Positions 53,788-62,208 of a stretch of 64,000 nt of DNA are shown in pieces. Below the pieces are notes generated by a model, which saw only the letters and a program-made list of their open reading frames with translations, made no database searches and was not told the origin of the DNA. Position 1 is the first letter of the stretch; each line of letters starts with the position of its first letter. Source of the DNA: Nonomuraea terrae. GTDB taxonomy: Bacteria; Actinomycetota; Actinomycetes; Streptosporangiales; Streptosporangiaceae. The stretch covers positions 24,206 through 88,205 of the forward strand of contig NZ_SMKQ01000011.1 of assembly GCF_004348995.1 (NCBI RefSeq), read 5' to 3'. Both the position numbers and the translations under genes were made by a program.

Positions 53788-55263
53788 ATGTCAACCCGCC
53801 CGAACGTGCTGTTCGTGATGACCGACCAGCAGAGGTTCGACACCATCGCGACGCTCGGCAACACCGGCATCGCGACGCCCAACCTCGACCGGCTGGCCGC
53901 CCGCGGGACCGTCTTCGACAACGCGTACTCCACCACCCCGGTCTGCGTCCCGGCCCGCTACACCCTGCGCACCGGATGCGAGCCGACCAGGACCGGCGTG
54001 TACGACAACACCGTCCCGGACGGGGGACACGCCGCCATCCGCGAGCGCTGCGGCCCGTACCTGGCCGAGGCGATGGGCCGGCGCGGCTACCGCACCTGGG
54101 GAGTCGGCAAGTTCCACACCTCGCCCTGGGACGCGCCGGTCGGCTACGAGGTGCAGCGGCACAGCGAGGAGTTCTACACCACCGCCGAGCAGCGCGCCGG
54201 CGACGCGTACGCGCGGTGGATCGCGACCGAGCACCCCGAGTACGACTGGATCGAGGCGCTCATGGGGGAGCGGACCGACATGTACTACATGCCGCAGCTC
54301 AGCCCGCTGCCGGCGGACTGCACGGTCGAGTCCTGGGCCACCCGGGAGGCGCTCGGGCTGATGGCCGCCGACGACGGCCGGCCCTGGTTCGGGCTCGTCT
54401 CCTACATCGGCCCGCATCCGCCGTTCGCGCCGCCGCTGCCGTACAACCGGATGTACGACCCCGACCGGATGCCCGACCCGGTGTGCGGTGATCGCGCCGT
54501 CGACCACCTCGACCAGCACATCCCGTGGATGAACCACCTGGTCTACGCCGAGGACGTCGACCCGCACCGGGCCAGGACGCTGAAGGCCCGCTACTACGGC
54601 GAGATCAGCTACATCGACGCCTGCATCGGCGACCTGCTGGACGCGGTGGAGCGAAGACCCGACGCGGACGACACCGTGATCTGTTTCTACGCCGACCACG
54701 GCGACCTGCTCGGCGACCATCACGGCTGGCAGAAGGAGAGCTTCTTCGAGGCGTCCGCCCGGGTCCCGTTCCTGGTCTCCTGGCCGGGGCGGATCGCGGC
54801 CGGCGACCGCCGATCCGAGCTGGTCTGCCTGACCGACCTGTTCGGCCTGGCCACCTCGGTCGCGGGGGAGCCGGAGCTGCGCCAGGGCAGCGACCTGCTC
54901 GGACTGCTGACCGGTACGGCGCCGCCCCGGCAGACGTTGTACGGCTACCACGGCCGGCCCGGCACCCGGCGGTTCAAGGCGATGGTGCGGCAGGGCGACC
55001 TGAAGCTGATCTGGCTGGCCAACGGCGGGCACCGGTTGCTGTTCGATCTCGCGGCCGACCCTCACGAGGTCAAGCCGATGCAGGCCGGGCGGCCGCAGGA
55101 CGCCGACCGGCTGACCGCGCTGCTGGCCGATCACCTGCGCGCCGAAGGCGTGGCCGACGCCTTCGACGGCGACACGCTGCGCACCTTCCCGTACGAGGAA
55201 TGGCCGCTGACCCGCATCCACCAGTTCGACGAGTCCCGCGGCGTGACCGGCTTCGGCCGCTGA
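53788..55263 (+). CDS. Second sulfatase (formylglycine type), cytoplasmic
   Basis: A 491-residue type I sulfatase with MTDQQRFDTIATLGN, the signature TPVCVPARYTLRTG (Cys53 in CxPAR), and FYADHGDLLGDHHGWQKES. No signal peptide. The ATG at 53788 is chosen since AGGAG lies ten bases upstream; an in-frame ATG at 53770 overlapping the previous stop would add six residues. The two sulfatases are different subfamilies and might remove sulfates at different positions of the same sugar. Confidence 0.9.
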   Translation: MSTRPNVLFVMTDQQRFDTIATLGNTGIATPNLDRLAARGTVFDNAYSTTPVCVPARYTLRTGCEPTRTGVYDNTVPDGGHAAIRERCGPYLAEAMGRRGYRTWGVGKFHTSPWDAPVGYEVQRHSEEFYTTAEQRAGDAYARWIATEHPEYDWIEALMGERTDMYYMPQLSPLPADCTVESWATREALGLMAADDGRPWFGLVSYIGPHPPFAPPLPYNRMYDPDRMPDPVCGDRAVDHLDQHIPWMNHLVYAEDVDPHRARTLKARYYGEISYIDACIGDLLDAVERRPDADDTVICFYADHGDLLGDHHGWQKESFFEASARVPFLVSWPGRIAAGDRRSELVCLTDLFGLATSVAGEPELRQGSDLLGLLTGTAPPRQTLYGYHGRPGTRRFKAMVRQGDLKLIWLANGGHRLLFDLAADPHEVKPMQAGRPQDADRLTALLADHLRAEGVADAFDGDTLRTFPYEEWPLTRIHQFDESRGVTGFGR

Positions 55264-55300
55264 CCACACCGGCACACCGGCGTCGGGCTAGGTCCGGCGC

Positions 55301-55630
55301 TCACTTGAGCGGGTCGTGGCCCCAGTTCATCAGCGAGTAGCGCCACCGGCTCTCCCGCACGTCCCCGGAAGGGCGCTGTGCCAGATGCCGGTGGACGTAG
55401 CCGACGACCTTGGCCATGTGCGCGTAGTCCTGGTCGGTCCAGGACGACTTCCGCTTCCTGAGCAGTTCGACGATCCTGCGGCCGGAGGCGTGCCCGACCG
55501 ACTCGCCGCCGTCGTCCTTCTGCCCGACCGACTTCGACTCCTCCGTCGCCAGCCAACGCTCCAGCTCCGCGGCGGTCATGTTCACCGCCTGGCCGAACTC
55601 GGCTGCGACGTCCTTGTCGCCGCCGGTCAT
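55301..55630 (-). CDS. DUF3140 domain-containing protein
   Basis: A 109-residue soluble protein. MTAAELERWLATEESKSVGQK and WTDQDYAHMAKVVGYVHRHLAQRP with SLMNWGHDP match DUF3140, a small family of unknown role found with DUF2945 proteins. It overlaps the next gene upstream by four bases (ATGA). Convergent with the second sulfatase, 37 bases apart. Confidence 0.85.
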   Translation of the reverse strand: MTGGDKDVAAEFGQAVNMTAAELERWLATEESKSVGQKDDGGESVGHASGRRIVELLRKRKSSWTDQDYAHMAKVVGYVHRHLAQRPSGDVRESRWRYSLMNWGHDPLK

Positions 55631-55860
55631 TCGGCGTCCTTGTCCTTGCGCAGGGCTGACGGCTTGTGTACGGCCTTCTTCCCGCTCTTGTCACTTCGAA
55701 CGACGTACTGAGGGTCGTCGGGGGAGGCCGCGACGGTGCGGCCGGCCTCCTCCGCCCTCTTGGAGATCTTCTTCTCCACCTTGCCGTGGGCCGTGGACCC
55801 GTGGCTCTTCCAGGAGACCTCGTCGCCGACGGACGGATCGTTGTCACGCTTGCCGCTCAT
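55627..55860 (-). CDS. DUF2945 (HVA1-type Tudor) domain protein
   Basis: A 77-residue basic protein: VGDEVSWKSHGSTAHGKVEKK and PQYVVRSDKSGKKAVHKPSALRK match DUF2945, a small beta-barrel of the hypervirulence-associated Tudor type. Function unknown. Forms a two-gene unit with the DUF3140 gene. No good ribosome site precedes the ATG. Confidence 0.82.
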   Translation of the reverse strand: MSGKRDNDPSVGDEVSWKSHGSTAHGKVEKKISKRAEEAGRTVAASPDDPQYVVRSDKSGKKAVHKPSALRKDKDAE

Positions 55861-55925
55861 GTGACATCGGCTACCCCAGCCCGCCCGGCTACGCGACCGT
55901 TTGGGAAGATCCTTCTTTGCGCCGG

Positions 55926-56531
55926 TCAGAGCCAGCCCATGTCCTTGGCGTGGCGCACGGCGGCGTGACGGTTGTCGGCCGCGAGTTTGGTGACCGCCGC
56001 GGACAGGTAGTTGCGGACCGTGCCCTCCGACAGCCCGAGCGCGCGGGCGATCCTGGAGACGGGGGCGCCGCCGGCCGCGGCCCGCAGCGTGTCGAGCTCT
56101 CTGGGGGTGAGAGGGCATTCCCGCAGGGCCAGCGCGTCGGCGGCCAGCTCGGGGTCGATGTAGCGGCGGCCCTCGTGAACCTGGCGGATGATCTTGGCAA
56201 GGGCGGTCGCCGGGTGCTCCTTGCCGACGAACCCGCGCACGCCCGCCTCCATCGCCCGGCGCAGGTAGCCGGGCCTGCCGTGGCCGGTGACGATGACGAT
56301 CCGGCAGGCGGGCGCGACCGTGGCCAGGCGCTCGGCGGCCTCCAGACCGTCCATCACCGGCATGTCGATGTCCAGCACGGCCACGTCCGGGCGCAGCTCG
56401 GCGGCCAGCCGCACCGCCTCGTCACCGCGCCCGGCCTCGCCCACGACCTCGATCCCCGGCTCGGTGCCCAGCAGCGCCACGAACGCCCCGCGTACGAGAT
56501 GGTGGTCCTCCGCGAGCAGCAGCCTGATCAT
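55926..56531 (-). CDS. NarL/LuxR-type response regulator (DesR-like)
   Basis: A 201-residue regulator. Receiver domain: AEDHHLVRGAF with phospho-acceptor Asp in VAVLDIDMPVMDG, and a conserved Lys in FVGKEHP. C-terminal LuxR-type HTH: LTPRELDTLRAAAGGAPVSRIARALGLSEGTVRNYLSAAVTKL. It overlaps the kinase stop (ATGA). Probably binds the dyad at 59496 upstream of the operon. Confidence 0.92.
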   Translation of the reverse strand: MIRLLLAEDHHLVRGAFVALLGTEPGIEVVGEAGRGDEAVRLAAELRPDVAVLDIDMPVMDGLEAAERLATVAPACRIVIVTGHGRPGYLRRAMEAGVRGFVGKEHPATALAKIIRQVHEGRRYIDPELAADALALRECPLTPRELDTLRAAAGGAPVSRIARALGLSEGTVRNYLSAAVTKLAADNRHAAVRHAKDMGWL

Positions 56532-57703
56532 GCCGGCACCGCCTCGCGGAGCCCGGCGCCCGGTTCGAGGGCGAGCGGCAGGCCGGCCGTGAGACGGAAC
56601 AGGCCGTCGCCCGCCGAGGTCTCCAGCGTGCCGCCCGCGGCGCCCACCCGCTCCGCCAGGCCCGTCAGGCCGTTGCCGGGGACGACCCGCGAACCGCCCG
56701 GCGTGCCGTCGTTCACGATCTCCAGCACCACGTTCCCCTCCTCGATGTGGACGGTGAGCTCGCACCAGGTGGCGGTGCTGTGCCGCAGCACGTTCGTGAC
56801 GGCCTCGCGCGCCACCCAGCCCAGCGGACCGTGCACGTGCGCGGGCAGGTCACCGGGCGGCTCCGGCCGTTCGCACCGGATCCCGGCCGCCCCCAGCACG
56901 GCCGCCACCCCCTCCAGCTCCGTCGTCAGCGACGTGGCCCGATACCCGCGCACCACCTCGCGCACGTCGTGCACCGCAGAGCGGGCGATCCGCTGGATCT
57001 CGGCCAGCTCCGCCCCGGCGCCCGCCGGGTCGGACGTGGCCAGCCGCTCGCCCAGCTCCGCCCGGAGCGCGATCGCGTGCAGCGTGTGGCCGAGCGTGTC
57101 GTGCAGGTCGCGGGCGAACCGCAACCGCTCCTCGTCCACCGCGCGCCGCGCCAGCTCCGCCCGCGCCTCGCGCAGGTCGTCGATCAGGTGGCAGAGCCAG
57201 GCCACGCCGTACGTCATCGGCGCGATGAACGGCAGCAGCAACAGCGCGTAGAGCAGCACCACCGGCAATGGCAGGCCGATCGCCAGCAGCACCGGCGGCG
57301 CCAGGGCGATCGACACGGCCGTGGCCGCCCATGCCGCCGCGGGCCGGGCGAACACGACCGGCGCCACCGAGATGGCCGCCATCGGCAGCGGCGCCCAGTC
57401 GGGGCCGGCGAACAGCGGCACGCCGTACGCGATGAGCACCACCACCGCCGTGTCCAGCCGGTGCCGCCAGGTCAGCCGGCGCAGGAAGGACGCCCAGAGC
57501 ACCCGCGCGTAGCACGTGGTGAGCAGCAGCCCGAACGGGGTCGCGATGATCAAGCTCCACGGCGTGCCCGTCCGCGCCGAGATCCGGACCACCGGCAGCG
57601 CGAGCGCCGTCACCATCGAACCGGCCAGAAGGGCCACCGCCAGTCCGGCGATGACCCTCGTGCTGACGACAGGAGTGCTCATTTGATGCGATCTTATGAT
57701 CAT
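56528..57703 (-). CDS. Sensor histidine kinase (DesK/HisKA_3 type)
   Basis: A membrane kinase of about 391 residues with five or six hydrophobic helices, then the HisKA_3 helix RFARDLHDTLGHTLHAIALRAE with phospho-His, and a HATPase domain WVAREAVTNVLRHS and NGLTGLAERVGAAGG. The ATG at 57703 overlaps the permease stop (ATGA); an alternative ATG at 57682 gives 384 residues. Neither has a good ribosome site. DesK-type kinases often sense membrane state. Confidence 0.9.
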   Translation of the reverse strand: MIIRSHQMSTPVVSTRVIAGLAVALLAGSMVTALALPVVRISARTGTPWSLIIATPFGLLLTTCYARVLWASFLRRLTWRHRLDTAVVVLIAYGVPLFAGPDWAPLPMAAISVAPVVFARPAAAWAATAVSIALAPPVLLAIGLPLPVVLLYALLLLPFIAPMTYGVAWLCHLIDDLREARAELARRAVDEERLRFARDLHDTLGHTLHAIALRAELGERLATSDPAGAGAELAEIQRIARSAVHDVREVVRGYRATSLTTELEGVAAVLGAAGIRCERPEPPGDLPAHVHGPLGWVAREAVTNVLRHSTATWCELTVHIEEGNVVLEIVNDGTPGGSRVVPGNGLTGLAERVGAAGGTLETSAGDGLFRLTAGLPLALEPGAGLREAVPA

Positions 57704-58497
57704 GCCCTGCGGGGGTCCCACCGGAAGTACTTCCGGGTGGACCAGAAGCCCACGCCGATCCACAGCAGCGCGATCCCGATGCCCGGCGCCGACACCTGGA
57801 AGGACTCCAGGAAGCCGATCGCCGGCGCGCCCTCCTGGGCGACGTCACGGCCGAGGAACGCGACGCGGAGCATGGTCACGATCGGCGTCAGCGGCAGCGC
57901 CTCGGCCACCCGCTGCCCCCAGTCGGGCAGCACCGACAGCGGGAAGAGCATCCCCGTCCCGAGCAGGCTGAGGAACAGCACCGGCAGCGCCACCAGCTGC
58001 GCCACCTCGTAGTTGGGGATGAGCCCGGCCGTGCCGATGGCCAGCGCGGCGAACACCGCGGCGCCCAGCACGAAAGCCACCAGCATGAGCGGGACGTTCG
58101 CCGGCGCCGGCACGCCCACCGCCGCGATCGCGTACACCAGGATGATCGCCGCCTGCACCGCCCCGACCAGGGTGGCGTGCACGACGTCGCCGGCGAAGAT
58201 CGCGCTGGTCGGCAGCGCGGTGCCGCGCAGCCGCTTGTAGACGCGCTCCTCCCGCCGCACCACCACGCCGGTCGCGATCGTCATGTACGAGAACGGGAAC
58301 ACCACCGCCATGGCCCCGACCGCGGCGAACACCCCCGCCGGAACCCCCGCCACGGCGCCGCCCGCGGCCGGGCCGCTGCTGTAGACGAACGCCAGGAACA
58401 GCGGCAGCACCAGCACACTGAACGCCAGGCCGCGCTGCCGCAGCAGCACCGTCTGGTTGAGCCGGGCCTGGGCCCAGGTCATCGAGAGCCAGCTCAC
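57700..58497 (-). CDS. ABC-2 type transporter permease
   Basis: A 265-residue membrane protein with six hydrophobic segments (LAFSVLVLPLFLAFVYSSG, AALAIGTAGLIPNYEVAQLVALPVLFLSLLGTGMLF). The C-terminus ends GFWSTRKYFRWDPRR. It starts at GTG 58497, overlapping the ATPase stop. ABC-2 exporter with a linked two-component system; substrate unknown. Confidence 0.88.
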   Translation of the reverse strand: MSWLSMTWAQARLNQTVLLRQRGLAFSVLVLPLFLAFVYSSGPAAGGAVAGVPAGVFAAVGAMAVVFPFSYMTIATGVVVRREERVYKRLRGTALPTSAIFAGDVVHATLVGAVQAAIILVYAIAAVGVPAPANVPLMLVAFVLGAAVFAALAIGTAGLIPNYEVAQLVALPVLFLSLLGTGMLFPLSVLPDWGQRVAEALPLTPIVTMLRVAFLGRDVAQEGAPAIGFLESFQVSAPGIGIALLWIGVGFWSTRKYFRWDPRRA

Positions 58498-59414
58498 GCC
58501 GCCACCCTTTCCGTCTCCGCGACCTCGAGGAACAGCTCCTCCAGCGACGGCCTGCGCACCTCGAGGCCGTCGAGTTCCCATCCGTGCGTGTCGGCCCAGG
58601 CCAGCAGCTCCCGCAGGTCCTGCTGCGGCTGGTGGGTCTCGACGGTGAACGCCGTGCCGTCGTGCCTGATCGAGCGCCGCCCCCTGCCCGGCGGGTACGG
58701 CAGGTCGCTCGGGCTCACGCCCGGCAGGCGGAACGTGATCCGCGTGCCCCGCTCCCCGAGGACGCCCGCCACGGTGCCCTCGGTGACGATCCGGCCGGAG
58801 TGCATGATGGCCAGCCGGTGCGCCAGCTGCTCGGCCTCGTCCAGGTAGTGGGTGGTGAGCAGCACGGTGGCGCCGTCGTCGACCATGGCCCGCACCAGGT
58901 CCCACACGTTCCGCCGGGCCTCCGGGTCCAGACCGGTGGTGGGCTCGTCCAGGAAGAGCACCTCCGGCCTGCCCAGCACGGCCAGGGCCAGGTCGAGCCG
59001 CCGCTTCTCGCCGCCGGACAGCTGCGAGACGCGCACCTCGCGACGGCCGAGCAGCCCGACCCGCTCCAGGACCTCGGCCGTGCCCTGGGCCCGAGGCGTC
59101 CAGCGGCGCCAGGCCGACACGGTCTCGTCCACGGTCAGGTCCTTGTAGAAGCCCGCCTCCTGGAGCACGATCCCCATCCGGTGACGGACGTCGGCGCGCT
59201 CCTTGATCGGGTCGTGGCCGAGCACCCGCACCCGGCCACTCGTCGGGGCGGCGTAGCCCTCCAGCACGTCGAGGGTGGTCGTCTTGCCGGCGCCGTTGGT
59301 GCCGAGCAGCGCGTACAGCTCTCCGCGGCCCACCTCGAAGCCGATCCCCCTGACCGCCTCGAAGCCGCCGTACTTCTGGTGCAGGTCCTGCACCTCGATC
59401 GCCGTCGTGTTCAC
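58494..59414 (-). CDS. ABC transporter ATP-binding protein (ABC-2 exporter)
   Basis: A 306-residue ATPase: Walker A GTNGAGKTT, signature QLSGGEKRRLDLALAVLG, Walker B VLFLDEPTTGLDPEAR and switch TTHYLDEAEQLAH, followed by a C-terminal extension ending RRPSLEELFLEVAE. First gene of the ATPase-permease-kinase-regulator operon. Confidence 0.92.
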   Translation of the reverse strand: MNTTAIEVQDLHQKYGGFEAVRGIGFEVGRGELYALLGTNGAGKTTTLDVLEGYAAPTSGRVRVLGHDPIKERADVRHRMGIVLQEAGFYKDLTVDETVSAWRRWTPRAQGTAEVLERVGLLGRREVRVSQLSGGEKRRLDLALAVLGRPEVLFLDEPTTGLDPEARRNVWDLVRAMVDDGATVLLTTHYLDEAEQLAHRLAIMHSGRIVTEGTVAGVLGERGTRITFRLPGVSPSDLPYPPGRGRRSIRHDGTAFTVETHQPQQDLRELLAWADTHGWELDGLEVRRPSLEELFLEVAETERVAA

Positions 59415-59495
59415 ATGCAGAACTCTGCCGGTACGCGCGCTCGCCCGGCAGTGTGTGATCTCAGCAGTCCGCCGTGATTTTCACCGGTTCAGCCG

Positions 59496-59509
59496 ATGAC
59501 ATTTGTCAT
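59496..59509. promoter_or_regulatory. Response-regulator operator upstream of the ABC/two-component operon
   Basis: ATGACA-TT-TGTCAT is a perfect inverted repeat with a two-base spacer, 82-95 bases upstream of the ATPase. Dyads of this TGAC/GTCA kind are typical for DesR-like regulators, and such a regulator is encoded in the operon. Confidence 0.6.
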
Positions 59510-59531
59510 ATCGGGGGAGATGTCGCTCTGA

Positions 59532-60926
59532 TCAGCCGACGGTCGTGGGGTCGGAGGCGTGCCCCGCGTGACGCGGGAGGCGGAGGACGAAGCGGGCGCC
59601 CCGGTCACTGTCCTCGATCCGCAGACTGCCTCCGCCCGTCTCGGCGATCTGCCGGGCGATCGCCAGCCCCAGCCCGCTGCCTCCAGTGTCCTTGGTACGC
59701 GCGGCGTCCAGCCGGGCGAACCGCTGGAACACCAGCTCGCGCTTGTCCGGGGCGATGCCCGGCCCGTCGTCGATCACCTCCAGCACCGCGACGCCGTGCG
59801 GGAACCGATCATCGTCCTTGTGCTGGACGTTGACCGTGATGGTGCTCTCCGCGTGCCGGTCGGCGTTGTCGAGCAGATTCGTGAGCAGACGGCCCAGCCG
59901 CGGCCGGTCGCCCAGCACGACCACGCCCGGTTCGAGCCGGCAGGTCAGTCTCTTGGTCGTCTGGTGGTGCAACCGGCACTCCTGGGCCGCCAGCTCGCCC
60001 AGGTCGATCGGGGCCGGCACGGCCGGCGCGCCCGCGTCCAGCCTGGCCACGGTCAGCAGGTCGGTAACGATCGACCCCAGCCGTCGCAGGCTGCCCATGA
60101 GGGTGTCGCACAACGTGGTCACACTCGTCTCGTCGGGCGCCAGCAGGGCGTCCTCCACCTCCGCGCGCATCGCGGCGATCGGGCTTCGCAGGTCGTGGGA
60201 CGCGTCCGAGGCGAACTGGCGCTGCTGCGTCATCGCCGCGTCGAGACGGGCCAGGGTGTGGTTGATGCTGTCGGCCAGGTCGTGGATCTCGTCACGGCGG
60301 GCCGGCGCCGGAACCCGGCGTGACGGGCACGAGGCGTTGATCTCGTCCAGTTCCCTGCGGATGGCGCACACCGGCCGCAGCGACGTGGTGACGATCCGGT
60401 TGCCGAGATAGGTGATGGCCACCGCCAGCAGGGCCGCCGATCCGCCGACCAGGGCCGCCAGCCAGGGCTCGACCCACAGGGGCACCACCGGGGAGGCGGC
60501 GTAGACGGTCCAGTGCCCCTCCGGCCGGTGCGCCGACTGGGCGATCACGATGTCGCAGTTGCCCTCTCCGAAGACGCCGCCGCACACCACTTCCTGCCTG
60601 GTGTTCTGGCCGTCCGCGGTGAACGTCGCCATCGGAGGACTGCCGCGCAGCGTCGGGGTGGACTCGACGACACGCCCCTGGGTGTCGACGACCTGAATGT
60701 TGCGGCCCGGCTGCTGCGCGAGCGGCCCATCCGCTCTGCCCCGGTCCTCCACCGTCATCGCCACACGCCCACCGGCCGAGCGGATCTCGGAGGTGAGCAC
60801 ACCGGTGGCGTAGCGCTGGACGGCGATCATCACGACGAGCGCCAGCAGCGTGCACAGCAGAGCCGATACCGCGGCGGTGAACAGCGTGACGCGCCCGATG
60901 ATGGAGATGTTGTGGCTGACGCTCAT
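59532..60926 (-). CDS. Orphan sensor histidine kinase (EnvZ-type)
   Basis: A 464-residue kinase. Two membrane helices (residues about 10-36 and 155-180) enclose an extracellular domain of about 115 residues with two Cys (VVCGGVFGEGNCD). A HAMP region, HisKA FASDASHDLRSPIAAMRAEVEDAL with phospho-His, and HATPase boxes NLLDNADRHA, DDGPGIAPDKRELVFQRFARLD and GGSGLGLAIARQIAE follow. No response-regulator gene adjoins it; the neighbours are an unrelated operon downstream and a decayed gene upstream. Confidence 0.92.
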   Translation of the reverse strand: MSVSHNISIIGRVTLFTAAVSALLCTLLALVVMIAVQRYATGVLTSEIRSAGGRVAMTVEDRGRADGPLAQQPGRNIQVVDTQGRVVESTPTLRGSPPMATFTADGQNTRQEVVCGGVFGEGNCDIVIAQSAHRPEGHWTVYAASPVVPLWVEPWLAALVGGSAALLAVAITYLGNRIVTTSLRPVCAIRRELDEINASCPSRRVPAPARRDEIHDLADSINHTLARLDAAMTQQRQFASDASHDLRSPIAAMRAEVEDALLAPDETSVTTLCDTLMGSLRRLGSIVTDLLTVARLDAGAPAVPAPIDLGELAAQECRLHHQTTKRLTCRLEPGVVVLGDRPRLGRLLTNLLDNADRHAESTITVNVQHKDDDRFPHGVAVLEVIDDGPGIAPDKRELVFQRFARLDAARTKDTGGSGLGLAIARQIAETGGGSLRIEDSDRGARFVLRLPRHAGHASDPTTVG

Positions 60927-60999
60927 CCTCCGACCCCCTCAGCCGCTCTGCGGGGAAGATGTCTGCTCTCTATACGGGGGAGGAAACGAAAACGATATG

Positions 61000-61026
61000 T
61001 GACGCCAATCACGTCAATACTGACGT
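61000..61026. promoter_or_regulatory. Three alternating TGACG half-sites upstream of the orphan kinase
   Basis: TGACG at 61000-61004, CGTCA at 61012-61016 and TGACG at 61021-61025 alternate in orientation; ACGTCA-ATAC-TGACGT (61011-61026) is a perfect dyad. They lie about 75-100 bases before the kinase start in an AT-richer stretch. The remainder of 60927-61262 holds no recognisable gene. Confidence 0.45.
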
Positions 61027-61262
61027 ATGCGCAGGTCAAGCGGCAAGCCGGCCTGGCCCCTACGCAGACACTGGCGAATCTACATCGTAAAGGCGACGGC
61101 ACCGTGCAGACGTCTGGGAAGCCCCCGGCGGGAACGCCAGGGAGCGCACGCCGCCCGATCAGGGCTGTCTGGGCTTGACGCCGCGACGCAGGGCGCGATC
61201 CTCGGCAGCCAGGTCGTCCTGCGGGCCCTCCTGGAGACGGGCTCGCTGGAACCCGTCCGCGA

Positions 61263-61742
61263 CAGGTGCGCCCCTGGCCGGAGCGCCAGCGCCTGGTCCG
61301 CAGATCGGAGCACGACAAGCTGGAGAAGCGGTACGCCACGGACGGGCCCGCCCTCGCTTGACCCGCGTTCCCGGTCCGCCGGACCCGCCACCTGCTCGAT
61401 CAAGTCGAGGAGATCGGCCACGCGTTCCCCGACACCCTTGAGGGTGACGATCTGGTCCACACCGGCTTCCACCCGGAGAACGTGTTGGTGGACGGGACAG
61501 GAACCGTCACCGGCGTGATCGACTGGGACGGCGCCACCCGCGGCAACGCCGACTTCGACCTCTTCACACTCCGCTTCGACCTTGCCCTTCGAGCTCCTGA
61601 GTTGCATGTCGACGTCCCCGACACCGTGGCTCTGGTCTGCTGGGCGCACATGAGCCTGCGCATGGTGGATTGGGCGATCCGCCACTTCACCGCCTCCGAC
61701 GTCACTGTCTGGTTGGACCTGGCCCAGAGGCTCAGACCGTGA
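61263..61742 (+). pseudogene. Remnant of an aminoglycoside-phosphotransferase-type (APH) gene
   Basis: One frame reads PWPERQRLVRRSEHDKLEKRYATDGP, meets an in-frame TGA at 61359, then HLLDQVEEIGHAFPD, LVHTGFHPENVLVDG and TGVIDWDGATRGNADFDLFTLRFDL to a stop at 61742. The last parts are the catalytic and metal-binding regions of APH-family kinases, but the HxD aspartate is Gly (HTG), so catalysis would be lost. The N-terminal lobe is missing. Confidence 0.7.
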
Positions 61743-61914
61743 CGCAGTCCCCCTGCCGTGTTCGGCTGGTACGGCTGTCGAGTGGTCGTGGCGCACTTTC
61801 CCGACCGGCGACCAGGCCTTGCCGCTCGGCCGACCCGGGAGGCCGTCCGGCCGGCACACCCATCACGTAGAGTGCCGACTGCATTTCTTTCCGTCATCAC
61901 CAGAGGAGTTGTCC

Positions 61915-62073
61915 GTGAAAGCTCGCCTTACCGTCGTCCTCGCCACCGCCGCGGTGCTCACCGCCGCGCTCGCTGCTCCCGCCGCCGCATCCGTCGGCCT
62001 CCTTGACGGAGGGCTCGGCGACCTGGTCGGTCGACTGCTCTCGTCCGTCATTCCCGCCGGCATTCTCGGCTGA
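61915..62073 (+). CDS. Small secreted peptide, 52 residues
   Basis: A GTG start follows GAGGAG by about seven bases. The signal peptide (MKARLTVVLATAAVLTAALA, cleavage likely after APAAA) leaves a 27-residue mature part beginning SVGLLDGGLGDLVGRLLSS and ending with VIPAGILG. It is Gly/Leu/Val-rich, with few charges and no cysteine, and could form an amphipathic helix. No family recognised. Translation and export are supported by ribosome site, signal and codon bias; function is unknown. Confidence 0.65.
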   Translation: MKARLTVVLATAAVLTAALAAPAAASVGLLDGGLGDLVGRLLSSVIPAGILG

Positions 62074-62208
62074 TCAACCAGCCCGGGCCGGGACCGAGCA
62101 CCGGCAGCACGCCCGCGTCACTGATCCGCACCCGCCGCCCTGGTCATGCGTAGAAGGCGGTGTATCCGGTAAGGACACCGGCATCCGACATCGACTTCGG
62201 GGGGATCA

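Noticed and set aside
61027..61518. 163-residue plus-strand frame before the phosphotransferase relic
   Set aside because: Its composition is shadow-like, and the recognisable phosphotransferase motifs are in a different frame.
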